Part shown: one piece after another, positions 1 through 7,220 of the stretch
Position numbering within the stretch: position 1 is the stretch's first letter
Layout: each line of letters opens with the position of its first letter
Assembly: GCA_028718465.1 (NCBI GenBank)
Contig: JAQULX010000081.1
Coordinates: 1 to 9,557 of the forward strand
Length of the DNA: 9,557 bases
Source of the DNA: Dehalococcoidales bacterium
Lineage (GTDB): Bacteria; Chloroflexota; Dehalococcoidia; Dehalococcoidales; UBA3254
Reading direction: 5' to 3'
The notes under the pieces: model-generated
Databases searched by the model: none
Told to the model about the DNA's origin: nothing
The model's input: the letters and a program-made list of their open reading frames with translations, nothing else
Program-made: the position numbers and the translations under genes

Positions 1-163
1 GCCGCCAAAGATGCTGGCTGGTGAAATCTTCTTCGGAGAGAAAGCTGGTGATTTTATCATGGCTGATCGTGCCATCGGTGGCCTTTTCTAATCCGGTAGC
101 GGTGGTTTTGGCAGTCGAGGCAATGAGGTAATCTGTATATAAATCTAATAATTGTAGGTTCAT
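1..163 (-). CDS. Transposase, N-terminal fragment (IS4/IS701-like DDE family), cut by window edge
   Basis: Reading leftward from an ATG at 163-161 gives 54 open codons that run off the left edge. The residues begin MNLQLLDLYTDYLIAS and continue through TTATGL to ISHDKITSFLS and a final HLWR. From memory, this 'YxDYLI...TTATGL...ISHDxITxFLS...LW' opening is typical of the N-terminus of IS4/IS701-like DDE transposases, before the catalytic domain. The DDE residues lie outside the window, so I cannot say whether the element is intact. The ribosome site is weak (only TAGAA-like purines before the ATG), as often seen for transposases. The element is oriented away from tpiA, so one IS end should lie between about 164 and 300; with one end visible I cannot define its inverted repeat or target duplication. 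Confidence 0.8.
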   Translation of the reverse strand, partial: MNLQLLDLYTDYLIASTAKTTATGLEKATDGTISHDKITSFLSEEDFTSQHLWR

Positions 164-296
164 ATTTCTATTTTAACTGATCGCTTATTTTACTTGAATT
201 GCTTGTTATATCAGCTTAGTCAAGCCGTAACATGAGTTATTATATAGCATTTGTTCCAATCAAGACTAATGAGCAAATTAAAAGGCGACAGATATT

Positions 297-318
297 AAAC
301 AGGCATCATATCCTGTTT
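297..318. repeat. Inverted repeat upstream of the tpiA promoter
   Basis: A perfect 7-bp inverted repeat, AAACAGG (297-303) and CCTGTTT (312-318), encloses an 8-nt loop. It ends 6 nt before the proposed tpiA -35 box. No T-run follows directly on either strand, so it is a poor intrinsic terminator. It may be an operator, part of the IS end, or chance. Confidence 0.4.
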
Positions 319-324
319 CGCGTT

Positions 325-352
325 TTGTATTTAAGATAGTTAGCTGTATAAT
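325..352 (+). promoter_or_regulatory. Putative sigma-70-type promoter of tpiA
   Basis: A perfect -10 box TATAAT lies at 347-352. A partial -35 box TTGTAT lies at 325-330, 16 nt upstream. Transcription would start near 359 and leave a leader of about 48 nt before the tpiA ATG. The -10 is consensus and correctly placed, while the -35 matches only in its TTG. Confidence 0.55.
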
Positions 353-406
353 CATTCTAACAGGGTTAGCCATACCCGGTTAATGATATACAGAAGGAGT
401 CCACAC

Positions 407-1165
407 ATGCGCATGCCGATGATAGCCGGTAACTGGAAAATGAATACCACAGTCAGCGAAGCGATCGAATTGGTACAGGGGGTCTATGCTGGGGCCAACA
501 GTTTATCCGGTATTGAGAAAGTGGTCTGCCCGCCTTTTATCTCTCTCGCTGAGGTCAAGAAGGCGCTGTCCGGCAGTGCAATCAAGGTTGGTGCGCAAAA
601 TGTCTACTTTGAGGATAAGGGTGCCTATACCGGTGAGATTTCACCGATGATGCTGGTGGGTCTTTGCGAGTATATCATCATCGGTCATTCGGAGCGCCGG
701 CAGTATTTCCAGGAAGACGGTGGGATCGTCAGCAAAAAAGTCCGGGCAGCTATCAAGCATAGCCTGAAACCGATCCTCTGCATCGGCGAGAACCTGGGAG
801 AATATGAGTCCGGCAGGACAAAAGATGTGGTTACCGGGCAGTTAAAGTCATCTCTGGAAGGAGTTGATCAGGCTGATTCAATTTCCATCGCTTATGAACC
901 TGTCTGGGCTATAGGTACCGGGAGAGCGGCCACCGGGGAACAGGCTAATGAGACCATCCGGATTATCCGCTCTTTAGTCGGCGAAAAGTATGGCTCCACT
1001 GTTGCCGGGAATATGCGGATCTTATACGGCGGCAGCGTCACCGCCGCTAATATTGCTGAATTTGTTTCACAGCCTGATATCGACGGCGCTCTGGTCGGAG
1101 GGGCCAGTTTGAAAGCCGCTGAGTTTATCAGTATCATTAAGACAACTTCGGATCTATATCGCTGA
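407..1165 (+). CDS. tpiA: Triosephosphate isomerase
   Basis: Cytosolic enzyme that interconverts dihydroxyacetone phosphate and glyceraldehyde 3-phosphate in glycolysis and gluconeogenesis. The 252-residue product has the usual TIM length and all catalytic parts: GNWKMN with the electrophilic Lys11, IIGHSERR with His94, AYEPVWAIGTG with the catalytic base Glu164 at the start of flexible loop 6, and the phosphate-binding YGGSV (about 207-211) and GALVGGASL (about 227-235). I chose the ATG at 407 because AAGGAG (394-399) sits 7 nt upstream. A longer reading from 383 adds eight residues without a ribosome site, and an ATG at 413 is possible. It is the first gene of a + strand run, and miaA follows after 16 nt, so the two are probably co-transcribed. 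The proposed promoter is at 325-352. Confidence 0.97.
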   Translation: MRMPMIAGNWKMNTTVSEAIELVQGVYAGANSLSGIEKVVCPPFISLAEVKKALSGSAIKVGAQNVYFEDKGAYTGEISPMMLVGLCEYIIIGHSERRQYFQEDGGIVSKKVRAAIKHSLKPILCIGENLGEYESGRTKDVVTGQLKSSLEGVDQADSISIAYEPVWAIGTGRAATGEQANETIRIIRSLVGEKYGSTVAGNMRILYGGSVTAANIAEFVSQPDIDGALVGGASLKAAEFISIIKTTSDLYR

Positions 1166-1169
1166 CGTC

Positions 1170-1184
1170 GGAGGAGTCAATATC
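1170..1184 (+). promoter_or_regulatory. Strong ribosome binding site followed by an in-frame ATC (possible miaA start)
   Basis: GGAGGAG at 1170-1176 is a near-perfect Shine-Dalgarno. After 5 nt (TCAAT) comes ATC at 1182-1184, in frame with miaA. No ATG, GTG or TTG in this frame lies between here and the P-loop. The site therefore decides the start: either ATC is used as a rare initiation codon, or the base reading here is wrong. Confidence 0.5.
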
Positions 1185-2120
1185 GATACTGTTTCTCAAT
1201 CCAGGCCTCTGCTAGCCATTGTCGGTCCTACCGGTGTGGGCAAAAGCCGCCTCGCTATTTATCTGGCGCAAAAGATGGGCGGGGAAATCGTTAATGCCGA
1301 CAGCCGCCAGGTATACCGGTATATGGATATCGGGACAGCTAAACCCTCGCCTGAAGAACTCGCCCTGGTCCCTCATCACCTCTTCGATATCACAAACCCG
1401 GACGCTGATTTCAGCCTGGCCCAGTACCAGGAACTGGCTTATAAAACTATCCGTGATATCCATGAACGCGATAAAATACCATTACTGGTCGGCGGTAGCG
1501 GACAGTATATCTGGGCGGTCCTGGAGGGATGGGAAATTCCTCGCGTACCTCCCGACCCGGAACTGCGGAAGCAGTTGGAAAAATCGGCTGGAGAAGACGG
1601 CATCGAGGCGCTGTATCAGCGTCTTCAGGAGGTCGATCCGGCGGCTGTCCAAAAGATCGATAAACGCAATGTCCGCCGCGTTATACGCGCACTGGAGGTT
1701 TCACTGCTCTCCAATACCCCTTTCTCGGCCCTGCGGAAAAAGAGGTCTCCCGGCTATCATTCGCTGGTTATAGGCCTAACCTCTGAAAGGTCCGAACTTT
1801 ACCGCAGGATCGATTCGCGGGTGGACCGGATGGTGAGGGAGGGGTTGGTAGCTGAAGTGTTAAACCTCCAGAATATGGGCTACGAAATGAATTTGCCAGC
1901 CCTGAGCAGTATCGGGTACCAGCAGATCGGCAAGCTGCTTGGAGGAGAGGACAACCTTGCTGAGGCTGTCCGGCAAATCAAGACCGGCACCCACCGGTTT
2001 GCCCGCCATCAGTACGCCTGGTTCAGATTGGCTGACAGGCGCATAGTTTGGTTTGACATAATGAATGATCCCAATCCGGAAATCCTGCAACTGACGGCTA
2101 ATACATTTAACAGCATCTGA
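1182..2120 (+). CDS. miaA: tRNA dimethylallyltransferase (MiaA)
   Basis: Transfers the dimethylallyl group of DMAPP to N6 of adenosine 37 in tRNAs reading UNN codons, which supports reading fidelity. From 1182 the product is about 312 residues, normal for MiaA. The P-loop GPTGVGKS is at about 15-22, followed by DSRQVYRYMDIGTAKPS (substrate contacts), PHHLFDI, GGSGQYIWAVLEGW, DKRNVRRVIRALE, LSSIGYQQI and a C-terminal RFARHQYAWFR. The last two replace the more familiar GGTxLY and (K)RQxTWFR forms. The first standard start in this frame is GTG at 1236, but this is the Val inside the P-loop, so beginning there would remove its first half. I therefore extend to the ATC at 1182, which has a strong ribosome site; the function call does not depend on this. 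The gene follows tpiA by 16 nt. The exact start is uncertain. Confidence 0.93.
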   Translation: MDTVSQSRPLLAIVGPTGVGKSRLAIYLAQKMGGEIVNADSRQVYRYMDIGTAKPSPEELALVPHHLFDITNPDADFSLAQYQELAYKTIRDIHERDKIPLLVGGSGQYIWAVLEGWEIPRVPPDPELRKQLEKSAGEDGIEALYQRLQEVDPAAVQKIDKRNVRRVIRALEVSLLSNTPFSALRKKRSPGYHSLVIGLTSERSELYRRIDSRVDRMVREGLVAEVLNLQNMGYEMNLPALSSIGYQQIGKLLGGEDNLAEAVRQIKTGTHRFARHQYAWFRLADRRIVWFDIMNDPNPEILQLTANTFNSI

Positions 2121-2144
2121 ATATTCTCCAAAGATTCAAATATT

Positions 2145-2284
2145 AATGGGAGAGCGCTAATTCCAAATTACTCTCCATTGACTCTAAGGGGCAATCTCAG
2201 GATGTTTACCATCAACGGACTGCTTGCCTTCCATTGAGATGGAAATAGATTGCCGGTGAGGAGAACAGGTGTCATGCTATGACA
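2145..2284 (+). promoter_or_regulatory. Structured intergenic leader upstream of dapF (candidate cis-regulatory RNA)
   Basis: Several hairpins follow one another in the 242-bp miaA-dapF gap. (1) GGAGAG (2149-2154) pairs with CTCTCC (2171-2176), extended by AAT/ATT past a bulged G. (2) GGCAATCT (2190-2197) pairs with AGATTGCC (2247-2254), and the enclosed 49 nt contain TTCCAT-TGAG-ATGGAA (2229-2244). (3) TGTCAT-GCT-ATGACA (2270-2284) is a perfect 6-bp stem. No T-tract makes any of them a clear terminator. The spacing suggests folded 5' leader RNA for the dapF-dapL-hflX genes, but I cannot match it to a known riboswitch class. It could equally be the 3' end of the tpiA-miaA message. Confidence 0.4.
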
Positions 2285-2362
2285 TGGTAATAAGCAGTAG
2301 ATTTTTACTTCTGTTTTGTATTATAGTTAATTTCGGGAAATACAAAATATAAAGGGGCACCC

Positions 2363-3220
2363 ATGAAATTCACCAAAATGCAGGGCGCAGGAAACGACTT
2401 CGTGGTGATCAAACCGGAGAAGACTGAACATGACTGGCCGGCTCTGGCTAAAAAGATGTGCGACAGGCGGTTCGGCATCGGGGCTGACGGAGTGATACTG
2501 GCCCTGCCGTCCAAAGTGGCTAACCTGAGAATGCGTATCTTTAACCCGGATGGCTCCGAAGCCGAGATGTGCGGCAACGGACTGCGTTGTCTGGCGAAAT
2601 ATGCCGTGCTGAACAGACTTGTCAAACCCCTGGCGCCGAAGATCACTATCGAGACCATCCCCGGCATCAGTACCATAAAACTCGATTATGAGAAGGGCGA
2701 ATTAAGCCGGATCCAGGTTGCTATCGGAATTCCCAGGTTTGCCCCTGAAGAAATCCCGGTGAAAGTCGGACCGGAATCCGGGCATGCGCCGGTACTGGAT
2801 TATCCTCTTACGGTCGACGGCCAGCTTTTGTCTCTGAGTTTTGTCTCGATGGGAAATCCGCATGCCGTCTTCTTCACCGACCGGAGCACTAAGGACTTCC
2901 CTTTGAAAGAAATCGGTCCCCGTGTTGAAAACCATATCATGTTCCCTCAACGCGTCAACTTTGAGGTTGTTAACGTCCTCAGCCGGGATAAAATTGAGAT
3001 GAGGGTGTGGGAGAGAGGGGCCGGAGAGACTCTGGCCTGCGGAAGCGGCGCCTGCGCGGTAGCGGTGGCAGCCAATCTTCACAAATTCGTTGATAATAAA
3101 GTGGAAGTGAAACTGCCCGGCGGTGTTTTATTTATAGAATGGGATGGCGCCAGCGAGGTGCTCATGAGCGGGCCGGCGGAAGTTGTCTTTATCGGAGAAT
3201 GGCCCCAGAATAACGATTAG
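2363..3220 (+). CDS. dapF: Diaminopimelate epimerase
   Basis: Cofactor-independent epimerase that converts LL-diaminopimelate to meso-diaminopimelate, the last step before lysine (and the peptidoglycan cross-linking residue where peptidoglycan is made). The 285-residue product has the family length and its two-thiol active site: Cys70 in [12 protein letters not shown] and Cys226 in [13 protein letters not shown]. Other family hallmarks are [15 protein letters not shown] at the start, [20 protein letters not shown] and RVNFEVVNV. The ATG at 2363 is preceded by an AAAGGGG purine run (2351-2357), and nearly the whole conserved N-terminus starts there. dapL begins 14 nt after its stop, and the DapL product LL-DAP is the DapF substrate, so the pair forms a two-step module. 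A structured leader precedes the gene. Confidence 0.97.
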   Translation: MKFTKMQGAGNDFVVIKPEKTEHDWPALAKKMCDRRFGIGADGVILALPSKVANLRMRIFNPDGSEAEMCGNGLRCLAKYAVLNRLVKPLAPKITIETIPGISTIKLDYEKGELSRIQVAIGIPRFAPEEIPVKVGPESGHAPVLDYPLTVDGQLLSLSFVSMGNPHAVFFTDRSTKDFPLKEIGPRVENHIMFPQRVNFEVVNVLSRDKIEMRVWERGAGETLACGSGACAVAVAANLHKFVDNKVEVKLPGGVLFIEWDGASEVLMSGPAEVVFIGEWPQNND

Positions 3221-3234
3221 AGGTAAGAACTAAT

Positions 3235-4404
3235 ATGAATTTGTCACAGAGAATAGCTAATTTACCTCCCTATCTTTTTGTTCAAATCAGCAAGAAAATT
3301 GCTGCTAAAAAAGCCCGGGGAGAAGAAGTAATCAGTTTCGGCATCGGGGACCCCGATATTCCAACTCCGGACCATATAATAAAAGAACTGTGCCGCGCCG
3401 CCCAGAACCCGGCTAACCACCGGTACCCTGAGTCGGAAGGCCTGCCTGAGCTTCGCCAGGCGGTCGCACATTGGTACTACAAACGTTTTGGCGTAACTCT
3501 GGACCCGGAGAAAGAGATCGTGCCTCTGATCGGTTCCAAAGAGGGCATCGCTCACATCTCTCTTTGCATGATCGATGAAGGCGATATCGCACTGGTGCCG
3601 GACCCGGCTTATCCGGTTTATGCTATCGGCACTATGCTTTCCGGCGGCCGATCGTACTACTTGCCGTTGAATGAAAAAAACAATTTTCTCCCTGAATTGG
3701 ATTCAGTACCCGCGGACGTCCTGCCCCGGACCAGGCTGCTGTGGCTTAATTACCCCAATAATCCCACCAGCGCCGTCGCTGGTCTGGACTTCTTTAATAA
3801 AGCGGTTGCCTTTGCCAAAAAGCATAATATCGCGATATGTCACGACGGCCCCTATTCTGAGGTCGCCTTCGATGGATATCGGCCGGTCAGTTTCATGCAG
3901 GCCGAAGGTGCCCGGGATGTGGGAATTGAGTTTCATTCTTTATCGAAAAGCTATAATATGACCGGCTGGCGTATCGGTATGGCCGTTGGAAACGCCCAAA
4001 TGATCGACGCTCTCCGGCGGATCAAGTCAAACATGGACTCAGGTATTCCCCAGTCAATACAGTATATGGCTATCACTGCGCTGACCGAAGCGCAGGACTC
4101 CATTCAAGAGCATAATATAATATATCAGAGACGGCGGGACAAAATTATACAGGCCTTGAAGAACCTGGGCATCCAGGCCGATCCGCCCCGGGCCAGCCTC
4201 TATATCTGGGCCAAATGCCCCGCTGGATATACCTCAGCCGAATTTGCTGAGGATCTGCTGGAGCAGGTGGGAGTGGTGGTGACTCCCGGTAATGGGTATG
4301 GGGCAAACGGCGAAGGATATTTCCGGATTTCCCTTACCATTCCGGACGCTTCGCTGGAAAAGGGATTGGACAAACTGGCTAAATGGAAAAATGGAAAGGC
4401 CTGA
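3235..4404 (+). CDS. dapL: LL-diaminopimelate aminotransferase
   Basis: PLP enzyme of fold type I that converts tetrahydrodipicolinate directly to LL-diaminopimelate with glutamate as amino donor, bypassing the succinylase and acetylase routes. The 389 residues show [14 protein letters not shown] near 35-48, [11 protein letters not shown] (about 64-74), NYPNNPT (172-178), HDGPYSE with Asp204 for the pyridine nitrogen and Tyr207, [15 protein letters not shown] with the Schiff-base Lys238, and FRISL with the substrate-carboxylate Arg364. These identify the aminotransferase class I/II fold; assignment to DapL rather than another aminotransferase rests on the N-terminal pattern and on the adjacent dapF. 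The start ATG at 3235 follows AGAGGT (3219-3224). hflX overlaps or begins just after the end. Confidence 0.92.
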   Translation: MNLSQRIANLPPYLFVQISKKIAAKKARGEEVISFGIGDPDIPTPDHIIKELCRAAQNPANHRYPESEGLPELRQAVAHWYYKRFGVTLDPEKEIVPLIGSKEGIAHISLCMIDEGDIALVPDPAYPVYAIGTMLSGGRSYYLPLNEKNNFLPELDSVPADVLPRTRLLWLNYPNNPTSAVAGLDFFNKAVAFAKKHNIAICHDGPYSEVAFDGYRPVSFMQAEGARDVGIEFHSLSKSYNMTGWRIGMAVGNAQMIDALRRIKSNMDSGIPQSIQYMAITALTEAQDSIQEHNIIYQRRRDKIIQALKNLGIQADPPRASLYIWAKCPAGYTSAEFAEDLLEQVGVVVTPGNGYGANGEGYFRISLTIPDASLEKGLDKLAKWKNGKA

Positions 4405-5609
4405 AAAAATTTTACCGGAACGGAAGGAAAAACATCTCAAAAGATACAATTAGCACCGCCAGGGTGCAGGAACGAGTTATCCTGGGAGCTGTCGAATCCA
4501 CTAAAGTACGGAATAGCTGGACAACTGAAGATTCCATCGCCGAACTGGCAGCTCTGGCTTACGCCGCCGGAGCTAATGTAGTCGGCCGGTTGGTCCAGAA
4601 GCTTCCCACTCCATCCAGGGCACATTATTTCGGGAAAGGTAAGCTGGCAGAGCTGCTGGCCCTTAAAGACCGCCTTAACTATGATACGGTCATTATTGAT
4701 GATGAGCTCACACCCGGACAACAACAAAACCTGGAAGAGTATCTGCAAACAAATGTTATCGATCGTGTGGCTTTGATACTGGATATCTTCGCCAGACGCG
4801 CCCGTACTCATGAGGGTAAACTTCAGGTGGAACTGGCCCAGTATGAGTATAATTTGCCGCGGCTGGTCGGCCAATGGCGGCATCTGGAAAGGTTAGGGGC
4901 CGGAATCGGTACCCGCGGGCCGGGAGAGTCTCAGTTAGAGACCGACAAGCGTATCATGAGGCAAAAGATAGCCCACCTGAAAAAGGAGATCGATGATATC
5001 AGCCGTCAGCGCGAGCTTTACCGAAAAAAGCGCCGGCGCAGCGGCATTCCTGTGGCAGCACTGGTGGGGTACACCAATACCGGTAAGAGCACTCTGTTGA
5101 ACGCTCTGAGCAGGGCGGATGTGGTAGCCAAAAACGAGCTGTTCAGCACTCTCGACCCGACAACCCGGCGGCTGGCTCTGCCGGATAACAAAGCGGTTCT
5201 GATGACCGATACAGTCGGATTTATTCACAAGCTGCCGACTACGCTGATTGCAGCTTTTCGGGCAACGCTGGAAGAACTGACCGAAGCCAGTTTACTGGTC
5301 CATGTAGTTGACATAACTTCTCATAATGCCGCCGAACAATGCGATACGGTTGAGGACATTCTGAAAGAGCTCGAACTCAATGACAGGCCGCGTATTACAG
5401 TTCTTAATAAAATCGACCAGTTGCTGCCTTCTGACCGAAAATGGGATGAAGCCGAAGCCAGGGAATACCTGACATCCAGGTGCGAAATGCCGGAAGTAAA
5501 TACAATCCTGGTTTCCGCTGCCCGTAAGTGGGGCCTTTCCCAGCTTCTGGAGATGATCGAAGAGGAACTGGATAAGACCTCCAGGCAGACAATCCATAAC
5601 ATTGCTTGA
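4383..5609 (+). CDS. hflX: GTPase HflX
   Basis: Ribosome-associated GTPase of the OBG-HflX superfamily, which binds and splits stalled or stress-inactivated 70S ribosomes. The N-terminal HflX domain has [10 protein letters not shown] (about 82-91), [13 protein letters not shown] and [20 protein letters not shown], then the linker [19 protein letters not shown] (172-190) and a basic coiled segment to about 220. The G domain has G1 GYTNTGKS (229-236), G2 DPTTRR, G3 DTVGF (276-280), G4 NKID (342-345) and G5 SAARK (378-382). The 408-residue reading starts at an ATG that overlaps dapL by 22 nt and lacks a good ribosome site. Alternatives are ATC at 4434, with GGAAGGA (4422-4428) 5 nt upstream, and GTG at 4464. 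The extra 17 residues are basic and not family-like. Probably co-transcribed with dapF and dapL. Confidence 0.95.
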   Translation: MEKWKGLKKFYRNGRKNISKDTISTARVQERVILGAVESTKVRNSWTTEDSIAELAALAYAAGANVVGRLVQKLPTPSRAHYFGKGKLAELLALKDRLNYDTVIIDDELTPGQQQNLEEYLQTNVIDRVALILDIFARRARTHEGKLQVELAQYEYNLPRLVGQWRHLERLGAGIGTRGPGESQLETDKRIMRQKIAHLKKEIDDISRQRELYRKKRRRSGIPVAALVGYTNTGKSTLLNALSRADVVAKNELFSTLDPTTRRLALPDNKAVLMTDTVGFIHKLPTTLIAAFRATLEELTEASLLVHVVDITSHNAAEQCDTVEDILKELELNDRPRITVLNKIDQLLPSDRKWDEAEAREYLTSRCEMPEVNTILVSAARKWGLSQLLEMIEEELDKTSRQTIHNIA

Positions 5610-5739
5610 AAATCGGTTCCCGCCGAGATAAAAGGTTAATACCTCGAAACGAAGCAACCAGAGGCAAATATTGCCGCTTTGCTATGGTTCGCACAATATA
5701 TGTTATGTAACGAGTACTCTTCCCTGAAGGAAATGGGAG

Positions 5740-5769
5740 TTGACATAATTATCTGGTGTTTGTAATAAT
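5740..5769 (+). promoter_or_regulatory. Strong promoter-like sequence pointing antisense into the sugar dehydrogenase gene
   Basis: A perfect -35 TTGACA (5740-5745) is followed after 18 nt by AATAAT (5764-5769), which matches five of six -10 bases and is preceded by an extended -10 TG (TGT, 5761-5763). It faces right, but the next gene to the right (5795-6946) is on the - strand and no + strand gene follows. Transcripts would be antisense to the 3' end of that gene. The -10 overlaps the inverted repeat at 5759-5777. Confidence 0.45.
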
Positions 5770-5777
5770 TTTACAAA
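5759..5777. terminator. AT-rich hairpin between convergent genes (possible weak bidirectional terminator)
   Basis: TTTGTAA (5759-5765) and TTACAAA (5771-5777) form a perfect 7-bp stem with a 5-nt loop, in the gap between hflX (+) and the sugar dehydrogenase (-). ATATTTT follows on the + strand. The stem is AT-rich and would be weak, so it may instead be an operator over the overlapping promoter-like sequence. Confidence 0.35.
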
Positions 5778-5794
5778 TATTTTAGATCCCTGCA

Positions 5795-6946
5795 TTATTG
5801 AACTGTTAATATCAATATTCTGTCGTCACCCGGTCGCGGACTGCCTCTTCCGTCAGTATTGTTGGTCAGTAGATAAATAGTGCCGTCCGGTCCCTGGACC
5901 ACGTTCCGCAGCCTGCCGTATTGATTGCTCAAATACTCTTCAAATATAGCAATTTCGCCGGGGTCCTGCGCATCCGGCACCAGACGATAAAGAGCCTGTC
6001 CTCTAAGTCCGGTAAAGACAAATGATCCGTCCCACGGCCCTCCCTGGATAAAATCAGCTCCGCTGGGCGCCCAGGTATCAGAAGTACCGCTTTGAATTAT
6101 AGGGTTGACCATTCCCTCCCGGGTCTGATTTCCTCGTATCACAGGCCACCCGTAGTTATCTCCAGGCTGGATGTAGTTGACTTCATCCTGTCCGCTACCT
6201 CCCAGACCACCGCTGGGGCCGTGTTCTGTAGCATATAAACGGCCGGTCTCGGGCTGCCATGCAATCCCTTGAGGGTTGCGGTGCCCGTAAGAATAAACAA
6301 AAGATCCGGAAAATGGATTATCTTCCGGCACGGTCCCATCCGGATTCAGGCGTAATATTTTCCCGTTCAGGGAAGACAGATCCTGGGCTGAGTCACCGTT
6401 TCCGGCATCTCCCATCGTCCAGTATATCTTTCCGTCGGGACCGATTTTAACGCGGCCGCCATCGTGGTTTCCTCCTCCACCAACATCACTCAGCAGGACT
6501 CTATCCATTACGCCCCGGCCTGTTGAAGAATCCTCTTTCAGACGTACCAGTTGATTTTTCAAATCTCCCGACGCATCTCGGTAGGTATATGCCGCATAAA
6601 CATAACCGTTCGCCGAGAAATCCGGGTCTGCCGCCATTCCCAAGAGGCCTGCTTCACCCGTAGCAGCCACATTTAGCGTTATCCATGGGTCATCCTGTAA
6701 TTCCCTATTCTGTACAACGCGGATGGTCCCCGGCCGCTCGGTTATCAATATACGTCCATCAGGTAAAAAAGCCAGTTCCCAGGGCACCCTCAGGCCGGTC
6801 ACGAAGTCGCTTACCTGGACTTCTGTTGATGATTCGGGGGCCGGACCGGTTTCGCTCTGTGCTGATTGCGTCTGACAGGCTGTGAACATTACCCCCGACA
6901 GCAGGATTGAGAATGTAATGACTATTATCGATTTACCTGTAAACAT
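5795..6946 (-). CDS. PQQ-dependent sugar dehydrogenase family protein (GSDH), putative lipoprotein
   Basis: Glucose/sorbosone dehydrogenase-type beta-propeller of the soluble aldose sugar dehydrogenase group (YliI-like), expected to oxidise sugars at the outer face of the membrane with PQQ. The 383 residues begin with a short basic stretch and a hydrophobic segment (about 6-20) ending in FTAC. Cys24 could be lipidated, although Phe at -3 makes a poor lipobox. A Ser/Glu/Gln-rich linker (about 25-45) follows. Family motifs are VPWELAFLPDGRILITERPG (54-73), GLLGMAADPDF, GGGNHDGGRVKIGPDG with the likely catalytic His161, YGHRNPQGIAW with Arg223, EHGPSG, DEVNYIQPGDNYGWP, GLRGQALYRL and RNVVQGPDGTIYLLTNN. 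The ATG at 6946 has GGGAG (6954-6958) 7 nt away. It stands alone and converges on hflX. Substrate and actual PQQ use are inferred from the family. Confidence 0.88.
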   Translation of the reverse strand: MFTGKSIIVITFSILLSGVMFTACQTQSAQSETGPAPESSTEVQVSDFVTGLRVPWELAFLPDGRILITERPGTIRVVQNRELQDDPWITLNVAATGEAGLLGMAADPDFSANGYVYAAYTYRDASGDLKNQLVRLKEDSSTGRGVMDRVLLSDVGGGGNHDGGRVKIGPDGKIYWTMGDAGNGDSAQDLSSLNGKILRLNPDGTVPEDNPFSGSFVYSYGHRNPQGIAWQPETGRLYATEHGPSGGLGGSGQDEVNYIQPGDNYGWPVIRGNQTREGMVNPIIQSGTSDTWAPSGADFIQGGPWDGSFVFTGLRGQALYRLVPDAQDPGEIAIFEEYLSNQYGRLRNVVQGPDGTIYLLTNNTDGRGSPRPGDDRILILTVQ

Positions 6947-7096
6947 TCCGCGGCTCCCGTCTCAGAATATATTCTCATTATTATTGTAATATATGGCTGG
7001 TGCTCACAGGGAAATATTAATGTAAAGCATAACCGGATGCGCTCCATCTCACGCGCTATGATACGTGCCGTAAAATGGACAACAAGAAGTCCTTTT

Positions 7097-7115
7097 TCAC
7101 AATGTATAATTGTGA
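7097..7115. promoter_or_regulatory. Palindromic operator-like site with an embedded TATAAT
   Basis: TCACAAT (7097-7103) and ATTGTGA (7109-7115) form a perfect 7-bp inverted repeat around a 5-nt centre, the size and symmetry of a dimeric regulator site. A perfect -10 hexamer, TATAAT (7105-7110, + strand), lies inside it, but no good -35 is present at 16-18 nt. It lies about 150 bp upstream of the sugar dehydrogenase start, so it may regulate that gene. The regulator is unknown. Confidence 0.4.
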
Positions 7116-7220
7116 CCTGTCGTTCTCCCTTGCGAGAGTCTGGCTGTGGCACCTTTAAGGACTAAAGGCTGCCGGGTGGATCATAGGGCCAGTTCCCTTC
7201 CCACCTCTCCTGACAGTTAC

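Noticed and set aside
1219..1773. A 184-codon + strand open stretch in another frame of miaA
   Set aside because: It lies inside miaA and its translation has the Arg/Ser/Trp-rich look of an off-frame reading, with no ribosome site.
1236..2120. miaA starting at GTG 1236
   Set aside because: It would cut the Walker A motif in half, while a strong ribosome site lies further upstream.
2149..2254. Resemblance to a glycine riboswitch (GGAGAG, AGGGGCAA, CTCAGG and CGGAC in the same order)
   Set aside because: The P3 stem that should separate GGGGCAA from CTCAGG is missing, and no glycine-cleavage gene follows. A covariance search could overturn this.
2121..2362. Lysine riboswitch or T-box ahead of dapF
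   Set aside because: I looked for their conserved core strings, including the T-box GGGTGG-type sequence, and did not find them.
5663..5675. GGCAA-ATA-TTGCC hairpin after hflX as its terminator
   Set aside because: It has only 5 bp and a 3-nt loop, with no T-run directly after it.
6925..7152. A 75-codon open stretch on the - strand starting at GTG and overlapping the sugar dehydrogenase start
   Set aside because: The purine run AAAGGT lies almost on the GTG, the frame overlaps a well-supported start, and the protein shows no recognisable features. Chance is the simpler reading.
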